A DNA stretch of 43,788 nt from Anaerolineae bacterium (GTDB taxonomy: Bacteria > Chloroflexota > Anaerolineae > Aggregatilineales > Phototrophicaceae), in assembly GCA_019912965.1 (NCBI GenBank), contig JAIOHM010000087.1:1-43788 (forward strand), in the 5' to 3' direction. The notes below the pieces were generated by a model that made no database searches, had not been told where the DNA came from, and saw nothing but the letters and a program-made list of their open reading frames with translations. The position numbers and the translations under genes were made by a program. The stretch's first letter is position 1; each line of letters begins with the position of its first letter. Of this stretch, positions 19,275-27,956 are shown in pieces.

Positions 19275-20189
19275 ATGATTGCTATTGGGACTCTACAACC
19301 AGCACAGCCGTATAATTTTGCGCTGCTGCTGGATATTCTGTCGCGGTTTGCGTATCCGACGCTGGATTATGCGCGGGACGGGGCGTACTGGCGCGTTCTG
19401 CGGGTTGGGGGAACATTGGTGCTGGTTCGCGTCACAGCGGGCGAGAATGGCGACTTAAATATTCATAGTGTCGGTGCTGATACACAAAACAAAACCCCTG
19501 TCATTGATGCTTTGACGCGGGTGCTGCCGCTGGACATCAATCGCGCAGGGTTTGAGCAGACAGCACGAGCGGATGCACAATTATGGAGCGTGGTTGAGCC
19601 GCTGATCGGTTTGCCGGAATGGCGAACGGCATCCCTCTGGGAAGGTTTGGCGCAGGCCATCATTGAGCAGCAGATTGCATGGGTCGCAGCCCAAAAAGCG
19701 CAGCACTGGCTGGTGGAATGGGCGGGGAACTGCATTGAGCATGAGGGACATCGGTATTATGCCTTCCCGACTCCGGCACAAATTGCGGCGGCGACCGTCG
19801 AGGATTTGAAGCCACTCAAAATCACGTTCAAGCGGATGGCGCTGTTGATTGAAGTGGCGCAGCAGGTTGAAAATGGTGTGCTCGATCTGGAATCGCTGCG
19901 AGATGTAGAAGCTGATACGGCCTATCAACGGCTACTGTCGATTAAGGGTATCGGGCATTGGACGGCAGCGGTAGCATTAGGGCGCGCATTTGGTCATGGG
20001 TATGTGACGCATAACGATGTAGCGTTGCAAGCCGCCGTAAATCGCTACTTTTATGGTGGAACCGGGCGGATTCCGGCGGAGCAACTGATTGCCACATTTG
20101 CACCGTATGGCGAACATGCTGCCACCGCCGCCCATTACACGCTGATGCGCTGGGTGCTGGATATGTATCCGCGCGTGGAAAATCGCTAA
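19275..20189 (+). CDS. alkA: DNA-3-methyladenine glycosylase II-like (AlkA, HhH-GPD)
   Basis: The protein has 304 residues. The N-terminal beta domain (about 1-100) precedes the HhH-GPD core. The helix-hairpin-helix reads LLSIKGIGHWTAA, followed by the catalytic Asp248 in THNDVALQ. It should remove alkylated purines from DNA by cleaving the N-glycosidic bond in base excision repair. No Ada domain is fused, and there is no FeS cluster loop, which separates it from endonuclease III and MutY. Start ATG 19275 is chosen over the TTG just before. The stop overlaps the convergent YjbR gene by 4 nt. Confidence 0.88.
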   Translation: MIAIGTLQPAQPYNFALLLDILSRFAYPTLDYARDGAYWRVLRVGGTLVLVRVTAGENGDLNIHSVGADTQNKTPVIDALTRVLPLDINRAGFEQTARADAQLWSVVEPLIGLPEWRTASLWEGLAQAIIEQQIAWVAAQKAQHWLVEWAGNCIEHEGHRYYAFPTPAQIAAATVEDLKPLKITFKRMALLIEVAQQVENGVLDLESLRDVEADTAYQRLLSIKGIGHWTAAVALGRAFGHGYVTHNDVALQAAVNRYFYGGTGRIPAEQLIATFAPYGEHAATAAHYTLMRWVLDMYPRVENR

Positions 20190-20533
20190 TCTATGGTTTG
20201 TATGAGGCGTTTAGGTGCGGTCATCCGGTAGCTGTCCTCGATCAGATCAACCACAAAACTCCAGTCCAGTTCCATATCCAGCCAGATGCCAATCCAGCCA
20301 TGATGGCCGACATAGGGCGGAACGAAAAACCGTTCCGAGTCGGTGGCAATCAGGACTTCCTGTGAACCGCGCGGCGCTTTGCACCACATGGAGGGGCGGC
20401 CATCTACCGGGTGCTGCATGGCGAAGATTTTATCGCGCACACGGAAGGTAGGGCGTCCCACACCTTCGCCCTCGGTGGCTTCGGGCAAGGCAAGGCAGAT
20501 GCTTCGCAGTTGATCGAGCGCGTTCGCACACAT
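20186..20533 (-). CDS. MmcQ/YjbR-like protein
   Basis: The protein has 115 residues, the usual length for this cytoplasmic family with a CyaY-like fold. Recognisable features are the N-terminal LRSICLALPEATEGEGVGRPTFRV, the central KIFAM, PSMWCKAP, and HHGWIGIWLD, followed by the C-terminal LIEDSYRMTAPKRL. A DNA-binding role has been suggested for family members; none is demonstrated here. The ATG at 20533 is preferred because GGAGG lies 6 nt before it. An ATG at 20539 overlaps the ribosome-binding site. Confidence 0.85.
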   Translation of the reverse strand: MCANALDQLRSICLALPEATEGEGVGRPTFRVRDKIFAMQHPVDGRPSMWCKAPRGSQEVLIATDSERFFVPPYVGHHGWIGIWLDMELDWSFVVDLIEDSYRMTAPKRLIQTID

Positions 20534-20694
20534 GGGCATCCTCCAGTGGTAATCTCGAACCCCAATAATAGCACATAAATTCTATGTAAGTCAACTCACA
20601 TATTTCTATACGTTATCCCGCTGATCGGGTTGCGGCTCTGGAATATCTGCCCGATACCTGCTAAAAACAGGAGGGTTTCAAGTAAGGAGTCAAC

Positions 20695-21327
20695 ATGGCA
20701 GAACAATGGCTGCAATGGGCACAGCGGTTACAGGCAATCGCCCAAACCGGATTGACTTTCGCCCTGAATGAATTCGACCGCGAACGCTATCTCCAGATTC
20801 AGACCATCGCGGCTGAGATGCTGGCGGCTGGCACGGGTACAACAGTAGAAACAATTGAAGGGCTGTACGCTGCACAGGCGGGATATGCCACGCCGAAAAT
20901 TGATGTGCGCGGGGTGGTGTTCCATGAGGAAAAAATCCTGATGGTGCGCGAAAAAATGGACGGCGGACGCTGGACGCTGCCGGGCGGATGGGCAGATGTG
21001 GGTGAGCCTCCGGGATTGGCGACCGAACGCGAAGTCTGGGAAGAAGCGGGTTATAAAGCCAAAGCGGTGAAACTGCTGGCGTTTTATGACCGCGCCAAAC
21101 ATGGACACACGCCGTCGATCTTCTATATTTACAAGGCATTTTTCCGGTGCGACCTGCTGGACACGAAACAAAATCTGCTGGCAAACGCAGAAACCGAAGA
21201 AACCGGATGGTTCAGCGAGGCGGAACTCAAGGATTTGGAACTCTCGACCGGGCGGGTGACGCTGCCGCAGTTGCACCGATTCTTTGAGCATTCGCGCAAT
21301 CCCGACTGGCCGACGGAGTTTGACTAA
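20695..21327 (+). CDS. Nudix hydrolase with N-terminal helical domain
   Basis: The protein has 210 residues. Residues 1-65 form a helical N-terminal domain (Nudix_N type) that often helps dimerisation. The Nudix box follows: Gly98, Glu104, Arg112-Glu113, Glu116-Glu117 and Gly119 in GGWADVGEPP...REVWEEAGY, which bind Mg2+ and catalyse pyrophosphate-bond cleavage. The architecture resembles ADP-ribose or nucleoside-diphosphate-sugar pyrophosphatases; the true substrate is not readable. AAGGAGT sits 5 nt before the ATG. It ends with a 4-nt convergent overlap with the PIN-domain gene. Confidence 0.9.
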   Translation: MAEQWLQWAQRLQAIAQTGLTFALNEFDRERYLQIQTIAAEMLAAGTGTTVETIEGLYAAQAGYATPKIDVRGVVFHEEKILMVREKMDGGRWTLPGGWADVGEPPGLATEREVWEEAGYKAKAVKLLAFYDRAKHGHTPSIFYIYKAFFRCDLLDTKQNLLANAETEETGWFSEAELKDLELSTGRVTLPQLHRFFEHSRNPDWPTEFD

Positions 21328-21710
21328 CTGAAAGGTTTGTAGGCTAAGTTGCCGATAAGCGGCGTGAAATGCTTCAGATTATGGGTGTAAAGCGGAATTT
21401 GCAGACGATGGCTTACAGAAGCAATCAAGCAATCCATCATGCCAACACCATGACTGAGTTCATACTGCATCTGTGCCTGCATAGCCCAATTCAAATCGGC
21501 CTCAGTCAGGTAAGCCATCGAAAACTGCTGGAGCAAACGAGCCGAGCGTAATCGTTCAGCTTTATTCAATCCACCGCTCAACACTTCCATCCAGATAATG
21601 GGCGTTATGCCTAAAGTGGGTTGTGTTTGGGTTTGATACCAAGTCACTGCCGGTGCGTGATTGCGCAGCAGATCAACAATGATGCTGGTTTCAACGACAG
21701 CTGTTACCAA
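21324..21710 (-). CDS. PIN-domain toxin, VapC-like
   Basis: This 128-residue PIN-fold RNase should cleave RNA with Mg2+/Mn2+. The acidic residues can be placed: the first in VVETSIIVDLL is Glu instead of the near-universal Asp, the second in WMEVLSGG, the third Asp in GMMDCLIA, and the last position is the T-x-N of THNLKHF. Translation starts at a TTG inside TTGGTAA, where the antitoxin stop overlaps, with GGGAG 9 nt upstream. Coupling should keep toxin output below antitoxin output. It is placed second after the antitoxin, as in vapBC operons. Confidence 0.85.
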   Translation of the reverse strand: MVTAVVETSIIVDLLRNHAPAVTWYQTQTQPTLGITPIIWMEVLSGGLNKAERLRSARLLQQFSMAYLTEADLNWAMQAQMQYELSHGVGMMDCLIASVSHRLQIPLYTHNLKHFTPLIGNLAYKPFS

Positions 21711-21991
21711 GATCGCTGCTCCCGTTGTTTACGGCGCAGTTCCTCAACAAAGGCCACAGGGTCGGTAATGCCTTTGTGTTCCCACCCGCCAATGAGTCCG
21801 GCAGCAACCACATCTGCTCCACTGGTCGGGGTAAATGTCAACAGATGTTTAATCTCTTCATCCGTGAAGGATTCGTCGGCTTCTGGAATTTGCAAAGTAA
21901 TTTCTACATCGCCCGGCGGCAAATTCTGGGGTGGCTCGAACTGCAATTGACCGTCGGCTGTAATCCGTCCTTTGATATGAATTGTGACCAT
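21704..21991 (-). CDS. Putative antitoxin partner of the PIN toxin
   Basis: The protein has 95 residues. The N-terminal half (MVTIHIKGRITADGQLQFE and PPQNLPPGDVEITLQIPE) has the beta-strand pattern of DUF104/AF2212-like antitoxins, which carry 'G-x-L-x-x-x-P-x-LPPG'. The C-terminal part is acidic, then ends in a basic helix (AFVEELRRKQREQRSW) suited to wrap the toxin. ATG 21991 is chosen because AAAGG lies 8 nt upstream; a longer frame from 22045 has no such site. No classical ribbon-helix-helix or AbrB motif is seen, so autoregulation cannot be read from sequence. Confidence 0.7.
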   Translation of the reverse strand: MVTIHIKGRITADGQLQFEPPQNLPPGDVEITLQIPEADESFTDEEIKHLLTFTPTSGADVVAAGLIGGWEHKGITDPVAFVEELRRKQREQRSW

Positions 21992-22063
21992 CCAGCAACC
22001 TTTCATAGCATGATGACATGATCGATTATAGCATTTGGGCAGCAATAAAATGGAGCTTTCTAT

Positions 22064-22798
22064 ATGCGAATTGCGCTAATTTCCGATATTCACGGCAACG
22101 GGGTTGGGCTGGAAGCAGTGCTGGATGACATCCGCAAAGCGCGGATTGACCGCATGATTTGTTTGGGCGATGTGGCGACGCTTGGGCCACAGCCGCATGA
22201 GGTGACCAAACGGCTGCGCGAACTGAACTGCCCCGGCATCACCGGCAATCATGAAACGGATTTATTCACGCCGGAACGCAGCCAAAAATCCGTGTGGGCG
22301 GAGACGTTCGCGTGGTGTCGGGAACAGCTTACGGATGAGGATAAAGCGTATCTGCAATCGTTTCAGCCGATGATTGAGATTCCACTCGGCGATGACAAGC
22401 GCCTGTTATGCTTTCACGGCTCACCCAAAGCCAATACCGATTTCATCCTGCCAACAACGCCGGATGATGAACTGAACGCTATGCTGACAGGGCAAAATGC
22501 GATTGTGATGGCAGGTGGTCACACCCATGTACAGATGATGCGCCGCCACCATCGAACGATGATTATCAATACGGGCAGCGTGGGCATCCCCTTTCACCGT
22601 TATTTCCCGACTTTTACAGAGACCCGTTTTTTGCCGCACGCGGAATATGCCATTGTCGATTCGGTTGGCGCGATAAACATCGAGTTTCGCCGTGTGCCGA
22701 TTGATTTTGCCACATTGGAGCAGGCATCGGCGGGGAGCAGCAATCCGTTTAACTGGATGCCCTACTGGTTCAGGCCAGATGAACAATCGGCACCGTAA
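22064..22798 (+). CDS. Calcineurin-like metallophosphoesterase
   Basis: The protein has 244 residues with all dimetal motifs: DIHGN (DxH), GDVATLG, GNHE, His in CFHGSP, and GHTH. The order and size match the YfcE/MJ0936 group of bacterial phosphodiesterases and phosphatases. It should hydrolyse phosphomonoester or phosphodiester bonds in the cytoplasm; no signal peptide is present. The GDVATLGPQP segment after the second motif is typical of members that act on nucleotides, but substrate choice is open. GGAG lies 8 nt before the ATG. It is divergent from the toxin-antitoxin pair. Confidence 0.88.
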   Translation: MRIALISDIHGNGVGLEAVLDDIRKARIDRMICLGDVATLGPQPHEVTKRLRELNCPGITGNHETDLFTPERSQKSVWAETFAWCREQLTDEDKAYLQSFQPMIEIPLGDDKRLLCFHGSPKANTDFILPTTPDDELNAMLTGQNAIVMAGGHTHVQMMRRHHRTMIINTGSVGIPFHRYFPTFTETRFLPHAEYAIVDSVGAINIEFRRVPIDFATLEQASAGSSNPFNWMPYWFRPDEQSAP

Positions 22799-22868
22799 AT
22801 CCGCCCAATAAATTGCATGGTTCACAAAATCCACACTACACTTGCCGGAAAATAATCGACGAGAGGCA

Positions 22869-22897
22869 TTGACTTTCCTCACAGTCATGGGTAGCAA
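22869..22897 (+). promoter_or_regulatory. Possible promoter of the M24 peptidase gene
   Basis: TTGACT (22869-22874) and TAGCAA (22892-22897) are 17 nt apart. The -35 is good and the -10 is weak. The 5' leader would be about 40 nt and ends with AAGGAG before the ATG at 22942. Confidence 0.35.
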
Positions 22898-22941
22898 TAA
22901 GGCATAGTTTCAAGCCTGTGTACGGAATATAAGGAGCAATT

Positions 22942-24180
22942 ATGCGTTCGGATATTGATGGGTTGATGGCGAAGCGGGAACTACAGGCGGTGATCATCAG
23001 CGGGGGTGAGCACCCAAACACGATCCGGCGGTATCTTTCCAACGGGATTGATATTCACGGCGGGTTGGTGGTGAAAAAATTAGGTGAAGCGCCAGCGCTG
23101 ATCGTTGGGATTATGGAGATTGAGGAAGCCCAGAAAACCGGACTCACTGTGCTTACCCACAATGATTTTGAATATGCACAGATTTTGAAGGCGGCGGAAG
23201 GCGACGCGAACAAAGCCACCATTATCTTTTGGGGAAAGATTCTGGAAAAGTTCGCTATCCCGGCGGGGAAAATCGGCCTGTATGGGACGGGCGATTTGCA
23301 CATCATTATCGAACGGGTCAAGCAGTTGGCAGCGATGTATCCGCAATATGAATTCGTGGGCGAGACGGGGATGACGCTGTTTGACGAGGCATTCGTGACC
23401 AAAGATGCCGACGAAATCCGTATCATCCGCGAAGTGGCACAGAAAACCAGCGATGTGCTGCAAGCGACATGGGATTTCATCGGGAGTCACAGTGCTGACG
23501 GCGAGACAGTGGTCAAAGCAGATGGTTCGGCGCTGACGATTGGCGATGTCAAACGGTTTGTGCGGCGGGCGCTGCTGGATGTGGAACTGGAAGATACCGA
23601 TATGATCTTCGCACAGGGGCGGGACGGCGGATTCCCGCACAGCCGGGGTGAGAGCAAAGATGGGCTGAAACTCGGTCAGCCGATTGTGTTCGATTTGTTC
23701 CCGCGCCAGTTGGGCGGCGGTTACTTTCATGATGTGACGCGGACGTGGTGTATTGGTCACGCGCCGGAAAAGGTGCAGAAGATTTATGACACGGTGATGC
23801 AAGCGTTCAAAATCGCGGTCGATAGTTATGAAGAACCGGGTCAGCCGACCAAAACGATGCAGGAAGCGGTGATGACCTATTTTGAGGAACAGGGGCATCC
23901 GACCGGACGCAGCCAACCGGGAACGACCGTCGGTTATGTACACAGTCTGGGGCACGGAGTCGGGCTGAATATTCATGAACGTCCCTCCATCAGTCATCTG
24001 GCGAAAGAGGATGTTTTCCAAAAGGGGAATTTCATCACCATTGAGCCGGGATTGTATTACCCGGAAGAAGGCATCGGAATGCGCGTAGAGGACTCGTTCA
24101 TTATTGACGAAAACGGGGCGCTGGTTTCGATTACGCCGTTCCGTAAGGATTTGGTGCTGCCGCTGCGGGGAGCGCAATGA
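22942..24180 (+). CDS. M24-family metallopeptidase (Xaa-Pro aminopeptidase-like)
   Basis: The protein has 412 residues. The N-terminal creatinase-like domain (about 1-150) is followed by the pita-bread catalytic domain. The five metal ligands can be seen: Asp in VFDLFP, Asp in HDVTRTW, His in LGHGVGLNIHE, Glu in TIEPGLYY and Glu in RVEDSF. These enzymes cleave N-terminal residues, often before proline, with two Mn2+ or Co2+ ions. The FIGSHSADGETVV insert before the catalytic domain is unremarkable. AAGGAGC precedes the ATG. It is translationally coupled (ATGA) to the following FkbM methyltransferase gene. Confidence 0.9.
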   Translation: MRSDIDGLMAKRELQAVIISGGEHPNTIRRYLSNGIDIHGGLVVKKLGEAPALIVGIMEIEEAQKTGLTVLTHNDFEYAQILKAAEGDANKATIIFWGKILEKFAIPAGKIGLYGTGDLHIIIERVKQLAAMYPQYEFVGETGMTLFDEAFVTKDADEIRIIREVAQKTSDVLQATWDFIGSHSADGETVVKADGSALTIGDVKRFVRRALLDVELEDTDMIFAQGRDGGFPHSRGESKDGLKLGQPIVFDLFPRQLGGGYFHDVTRTWCIGHAPEKVQKIYDTVMQAFKIAVDSYEEPGQPTKTMQEAVMTYFEEQGHPTGRSQPGTTVGYVHSLGHGVGLNIHERPSISHLAKEDVFQKGNFITIEPGLYYPEEGIGMRVEDSFIIDENGALVSITPFRKDLVLPLRGAQ

Positions 24181-24998
24181 TTGCCGGAGTGTTGGGGCGC
24201 ATCAGCCGGGGACTGCAAGCGACACAACCGCGCCGCCCGATTGGAATCAGCACGGCGGTGCGGCGGTTTCATCAGTGGCTGCCGCATTATGAAGGGGTTA
24301 TCCGGCTGGAAGATGACCTGAAAATCGCAGTGGATACCCGAATTCCGTATGAACGCAATGTGTTCTGGGTGGGAGATGCTCAACGTGGATTGACGTATAC
24401 GCTGCGGCAGCATACGCCAGCGGGCGCGTACTGTCTGGATGTGGGGGCAAACGTTGGGTTTTACGCACTGAAACTGGCACGGTGGGCAGGGGCGAACGGG
24501 CGGGTGGCGTCGTTTGAACCCGACCCGAATGCACAAAAACGCTTGCGCCATAATCTGATTCTGAATCCTGATTTGCAGATGACGGTCATCCCAAAGGCGG
24601 TATATGCACAGGCGGGAAAACTGGAATTCCATGTGGCGGAATCCGGGCTTTCGTCAGTTGAGCAGATTGCAGGGGCGGTTGAAAATATCACGGTTGAAGC
24701 GACGACGATAGATGATTTTATGCGCGAGGCGGGTTGGACGCGGTTGGATGTGATTAAGATCGACATCGAAGGCAGCGACCACAGCGCATTGGTAGGGGCG
24801 CGGGAAACGCTGACACGCTTCCGACCCTTTTTGGTGTTTGAAGGCGGGGCGGAATCTGAGCATACCGAAGCGGCTTTCGCGCTGCTGGCAGAATTGGGCT
24901 ACACCCTGCGGGCGCTCATCAAGCGGAGCGGGACAGAAGCACCGTTCGACCAGAGCATCACCCGCGCGTATGATGTGATTGCTTACCCCCCAATATAG
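24177..24998 (+). CDS. FkbM-family SAM-dependent methyltransferase
   Basis: The protein has 273 residues. A basic N-terminal region (1-60) is followed by the Rossmann-like domain with motif I CLDVGANVGFYAL, an acidic second-strand residue in VASFEPDPNA, and the FkbM-typical late motif DVIKIDIEGSD-x-x-AL. These enzymes O-methylate sugars, polyketides or glycan tips. The substrate is not indicated; glycan modification is one possibility given the GT-C proteins in the window. Its ATG overlaps the peptidase stop by 4 nt, so the two form an operon. Confidence 0.9.
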   Translation: MIAGVLGRISRGLQATQPRRPIGISTAVRRFHQWLPHYEGVIRLEDDLKIAVDTRIPYERNVFWVGDAQRGLTYTLRQHTPAGAYCLDVGANVGFYALKLARWAGANGRVASFEPDPNAQKRLRHNLILNPDLQMTVIPKAVYAQAGKLEFHVAESGLSSVEQIAGAVENITVEATTIDDFMREAGWTRLDVIKIDIEGSDHSALVGARETLTRFRPFLVFEGGAESEHTEAAFALLAELGYTLRALIKRSGTEAPFDQSITRAYDVIAYPPI

Positions 24999-25052
24999 GG
25001 ATTTTCGTCCTGATTTCAGGATTATATAGCATCTGCGAAAGAGCCATTGTGT

Positions 25053-25058
25053 TATACT
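25053..25058 (+). promoter_or_regulatory. Extended -10 element of the ferredoxin reductase gene
   Basis: TGTTATACT ends 7 nt before the GTG at 25066. Initiation would fall on the start codon and give a leaderless mRNA. No -35 consensus is seen, which is common with extended -10 promoters. Confidence 0.55.
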
Positions 25059-25065
25059 AACACTT

Positions 25066-26544
25066 GTGAATTCAGGCACAACAACAAGCGAGGTATCCAG
25101 AAAACCGTTTATGTCTCTGGGAACGCAGTCTAATCCCCTGCGGGTGGCAATCGTTGGTTCGGGGCCGTCCGGCTTTTACGCGGCTGACCATTTGCTGAAG
25201 CATTCGGAATTAGCCGTAGAAGTGGATATGTTCGACCGCCTGCCGACGCCTTACGGTCTGGTTCGCGGCGGCGTCGCGCCCGATCATCAAAAGATCAAGT
25301 CGGTGACGAAGGCTTACGACCGCATCGCCAGCAATCCCAACTTCCGGTTTTATGGACATGTCGAATTCGGGACGGACATCACCCGCGAAGATATGGCAAA
25401 GTACTATCATGCGGTCATTTATGCGGTTGGCGCACAGACCGACCGCCGCATGGATATTCCCGGCGAGGATTTGAAGGGCAGTCACGCAGCCACCGAGTTT
25501 GTAGCATGGTACAACGCCCACCCGGACTTTGCCGACCGTGAGTTCGACCTGTCACAGGAAAATGTGGCCGTGATCGGTTTGGGCAATGTGGCGATGGATG
25601 TCATTCGCATTCTGGCGCAGACGGCGGACGAACTAGCCGAAACCGACATCGCGGATTATGCCCTTTCGGCGCTGCGGCACAGCAATGTGAAAAATATCTA
25701 TGTGTTGGGGCGGCGTGGCCCAGCACAGGCGGCGTTCACCAATCCTGAAATCAAAGAATTGGGCGAACTGGCGGATGCCGATGTCATCGTCGCACCCGAT
25801 GAAGTGCAGATTGACCCGCACAGTCATGCGTTTCTTGATTCGGGCGAAGATAAAGTCGCGGTCAAGAATGTGGATATTCTGAAGGCGTATTCAGCAGCAG
25901 GCGATACTGGCAAGGCGCGTAAGATCGTCATGCGGTTCTGTGTTTCTCCGGTCGAGATCATCGGCACGGACAAGGTAGAAGCCATCAAGATCGTCAAAAA
26001 CGCGCTGGTGGCAGACGACAAAGGTAATCTAAAGGCGAAGGCTACTGACCAGTTCGAGACGATTCCGGTTGGTCTGGTGTTCCGGTCGGTGGGTTATCAT
26101 GGTGTGGCGCTGCCGGGCGTGCCCTTTGACGAAAAAGGGGGCGTTATCCCCAATGATAAAGGCCGCGTGCTGACGGCTAAAGGTGGCGAACAGGTGATTG
26201 GCGATTACGTCAGCGGCTGGATTAAGCGTGGGCCAAGCGGCATCATCGGGACGAACAAACCGGACTCGGTCGAGACGGTCGAAATGCTGCTGGAAGATTT
26301 GGGGGCGGGCAAACTGATGACTCCCGAACAGCCCAAACGTGAGGCCGTAGAACAACTGTTGAGCAAGGTTCACTTTGTGACCTATGCCGACTGGCAAATT
26401 CTGGATGAAATTGAACAGGAAAATGGTTTGATGCGCGGCGCACCCCGGTTAAAGTTCAGCCGGGTAGCAGACATGCTGGACGCCATCAACGAGCATAAAC
26501 ATGCAACGGTGATCCTCGACCCGGAGCCATCGCCGGGGGATTAG
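25066..26544 (+). CDS. Ferredoxin-NADP+ reductase, FprA/adrenodoxin reductase type
   Basis: The protein has 492 residues. The FAD-binding motif is VAIVGSGPSGFYAA (about 29-42), followed by the family phrase YGLVRGGVAPDHQ. The NADPH-binding part has VIGLGNVAMDV and the arginine pair GRRGPAQAAFT. The late FRSVGYHG and SGWIKRGPSGIIGTNK complete the FprA signature. It should move electrons between NADPH and a ferredoxin. An extra C-terminal tail (about 430-492) follows the core. Start GTG 25066 is chosen from the adjoining -10 element; ATG 25111 is an alternative without a ribosome-binding site. Confidence 0.92.
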   Translation: MNSGTTTSEVSRKPFMSLGTQSNPLRVAIVGSGPSGFYAADHLLKHSELAVEVDMFDRLPTPYGLVRGGVAPDHQKIKSVTKAYDRIASNPNFRFYGHVEFGTDITREDMAKYYHAVIYAVGAQTDRRMDIPGEDLKGSHAATEFVAWYNAHPDFADREFDLSQENVAVIGLGNVAMDVIRILAQTADELAETDIADYALSALRHSNVKNIYVLGRRGPAQAAFTNPEIKELGELADADVIVAPDEVQIDPHSHAFLDSGEDKVAVKNVDILKAYSAAGDTGKARKIVMRFCVSPVEIIGTDKVEAIKIVKNALVADDKGNLKAKATDQFETIPVGLVFRSVGYHGVALPGVPFDEKGGVIPNDKGRVLTAKGGEQVIGDYVSGWIKRGPSGIIGTNKPDSVETVEMLLEDLGAGKLMTPEQPKREAVEQLLSKVHFVTYADWQILDEIEQENGLMRGAPRLKFSRVADMLDAINEHKHATVILDPEPSPGD

Positions 26545-26558
26545 CGGTGAGTAACCAG

Positions 26559-26596
26559 TAATGAGGTATGGGTGAATTCATGCTCATACCTCATTA
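26559..26596. terminator. Perfect hairpin after ferredoxin reductase gene
   Basis: TAATGAGGTATG and CATACCTCATTA form a perfect 12-bp stem around a 14-nt loop. No T-run follows. It lies 15 nt after the stop and may also stabilise the 3' end. Confidence 0.5.
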
Positions 26597-26723
26597 AAGG
26601 ATCACTGTCACCACAAATCAAAAATTCACAATCTATATACTCATAAGTCCAAGCATCACAGTTTAAAATAAAAATAATTTAGGGTGGTATCTGCCCGCTT
26701 TCTGATGAGACGGATGGTATTTT

Positions 26724-27956
26724 ATGTTCAGGTTACTTCGTTTTTTCTCGATCAGCAGTTTTGTCGCCTTCATCATTGTCACCATTCTGCTTGCAATTTT
26801 GTATCGGCAGGCAGCGATCAGCGATTTACTGCTTCAGGGTGAGAGCAAAAATGTGGCGTTGACGCAGGTTTTTTCCAACACACTGTGGCCGGAATTCAGC
26901 ACCTTTGTGAATACGGTAGCCACCCTGAGCGCCGACGAAATCCGTGCCCGCCCGGAGACAGCCACCCTGCGGGAAAAAGTGCTTGAACAGATGCAAGGGC
27001 TGACGGTCGTAAAGGTCAAGATTTACAATCTGGACGGGCTGACGGTATTTTCCACACAGGACAGCCAGATCGGTGAAGACAAAAGCAGCAATGCTGGTTT
27101 CCTGGCAGCGCGGGGCGGCGAAGTGGCAAATGAGCTTTCGCACCGGGATACCTTCAGCGCATTTGAAGAGACAATTACTGACCGTGATCTGATCTCCAGT
27201 TATGTGCCTGTGCGGATAGGCGGCGGCGAACAACCTATCGAAGGTGTGTTTGAAGTTTATGATGATGTGACTCCCCTGCTCCGCCAGATTGAGCAAACCC
27301 AACGGAATATCATACTGGGTGTAGTGGCGATTTTAGCGGCGCTGTATGCTGGCTTATTCCTGATTGTGCGATATGCCGACCGTATCTTGCATCGGCAGCA
27401 TCACGAACGTGAGGCGATGGATATGGCGCGGAGCCAGAGCGAGGCTCACTTACGCAGCATCCTCAAAAGCGCACCTGTAATGCTGTGGGCAGTTGACCGC
27501 GAAGGCAGGCTGACACTGTTGGAAGGGCGCAACTTCGACCTGCTGGGCATCGAACCGGAACAGGTGATGGGCAAACCCATAGCCGATGTTTACCAAAGTA
27601 TGCCGTTGATTGTGGAAGGCATGCAGCGGGCGCTGACGGGCAAGGAATTCGGCTCACTGGTGCAGATTAAGGATTTCACCTTCGATACCCGTTACATTCC
27701 CATCCTTGATGCCGATAAAAACGTCAGCGGAGCGGTGGGTGTGGCAACCAACATCACCGAACGGATCATGGCGGAAGAGGCCTTAGGGTTAACGGAATCC
27801 AATCTGGAAAACCAGAATATGCGCTTGAAACGGATGCATGAATTCATCCGGTCAAACCTCGAACAATTTTCGTTGACCATTCAGCGCGGCGCACCGCGTT
27901 CCGAACTGCTGGGTTACGTGCGGAAAGTAGAAACAGAGTTCGGCGAACTGCGATAG
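26724..27956 (+). CDS. Membrane PAS sensor protein without transmitter domain
   Basis: The protein has 410 residues. A membrane helix (about 8-28), an extracytoplasmic domain (about 30-195, mixed alpha/beta, with VVKVKIYNLDGLTVFSTQ typical of Cache-like sensors) and a second helix (about 196-218) are followed by a PAS domain (about 243-355) and a coiled C-terminus (355-410). There is no His-kinase, GGDEF, or DNA-binding module after the PAS domain, which is where such an output would normally follow. It may act by protein contact or be a stable truncated receptor. The start region lacks a good ribosome-binding site. Confidence 0.85.
   Translation: MFRLLRFFSISSFVAFIIVTILLAILYRQAAISDLLLQGESKNVALTQVFSNTLWPEFSTFVNTVATLSADEIRARPETATLREKVLEQMQGLTVVKVKIYNLDGLTVFSTQDSQIGEDKSSNAGFLAARGGEVANELSHRDTFSAFEETITDRDLISSYVPVRIGGGEQPIEGVFEVYDDVTPLLRQIEQTQRNIILGVVAILAALYAGLFLIVRYADRILHRQHHEREAMDMARSQSEAHLRSILKSAPVMLWAVDREGRLTLLEGRNFDLLGIEPEQVMGKPIADVYQSMPLIVEGMQRALTGKEFGSLVQIKDFTFDTRYIPILDADKNVSGAVGVATNITERIMAEEALGLTESNLENQNMRLKRMHEFIRSNLEQFSLTIQRGAPRSELLGYVRKVETEFGELR

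Noticed and set aside
20550..20570. GGTTCGAGA-like T-loop sequence on the minus strand
   Set aside because: No matching acceptor, D-arm or anticodon arm can be placed around it, so it is not a tRNA.
23080..24177. 365-codon open frame antisense to the M24 peptidase
   Set aside because: It shadows a gene with all catalytic residues, and the antisense product is His/Arg-rich and domain-free.
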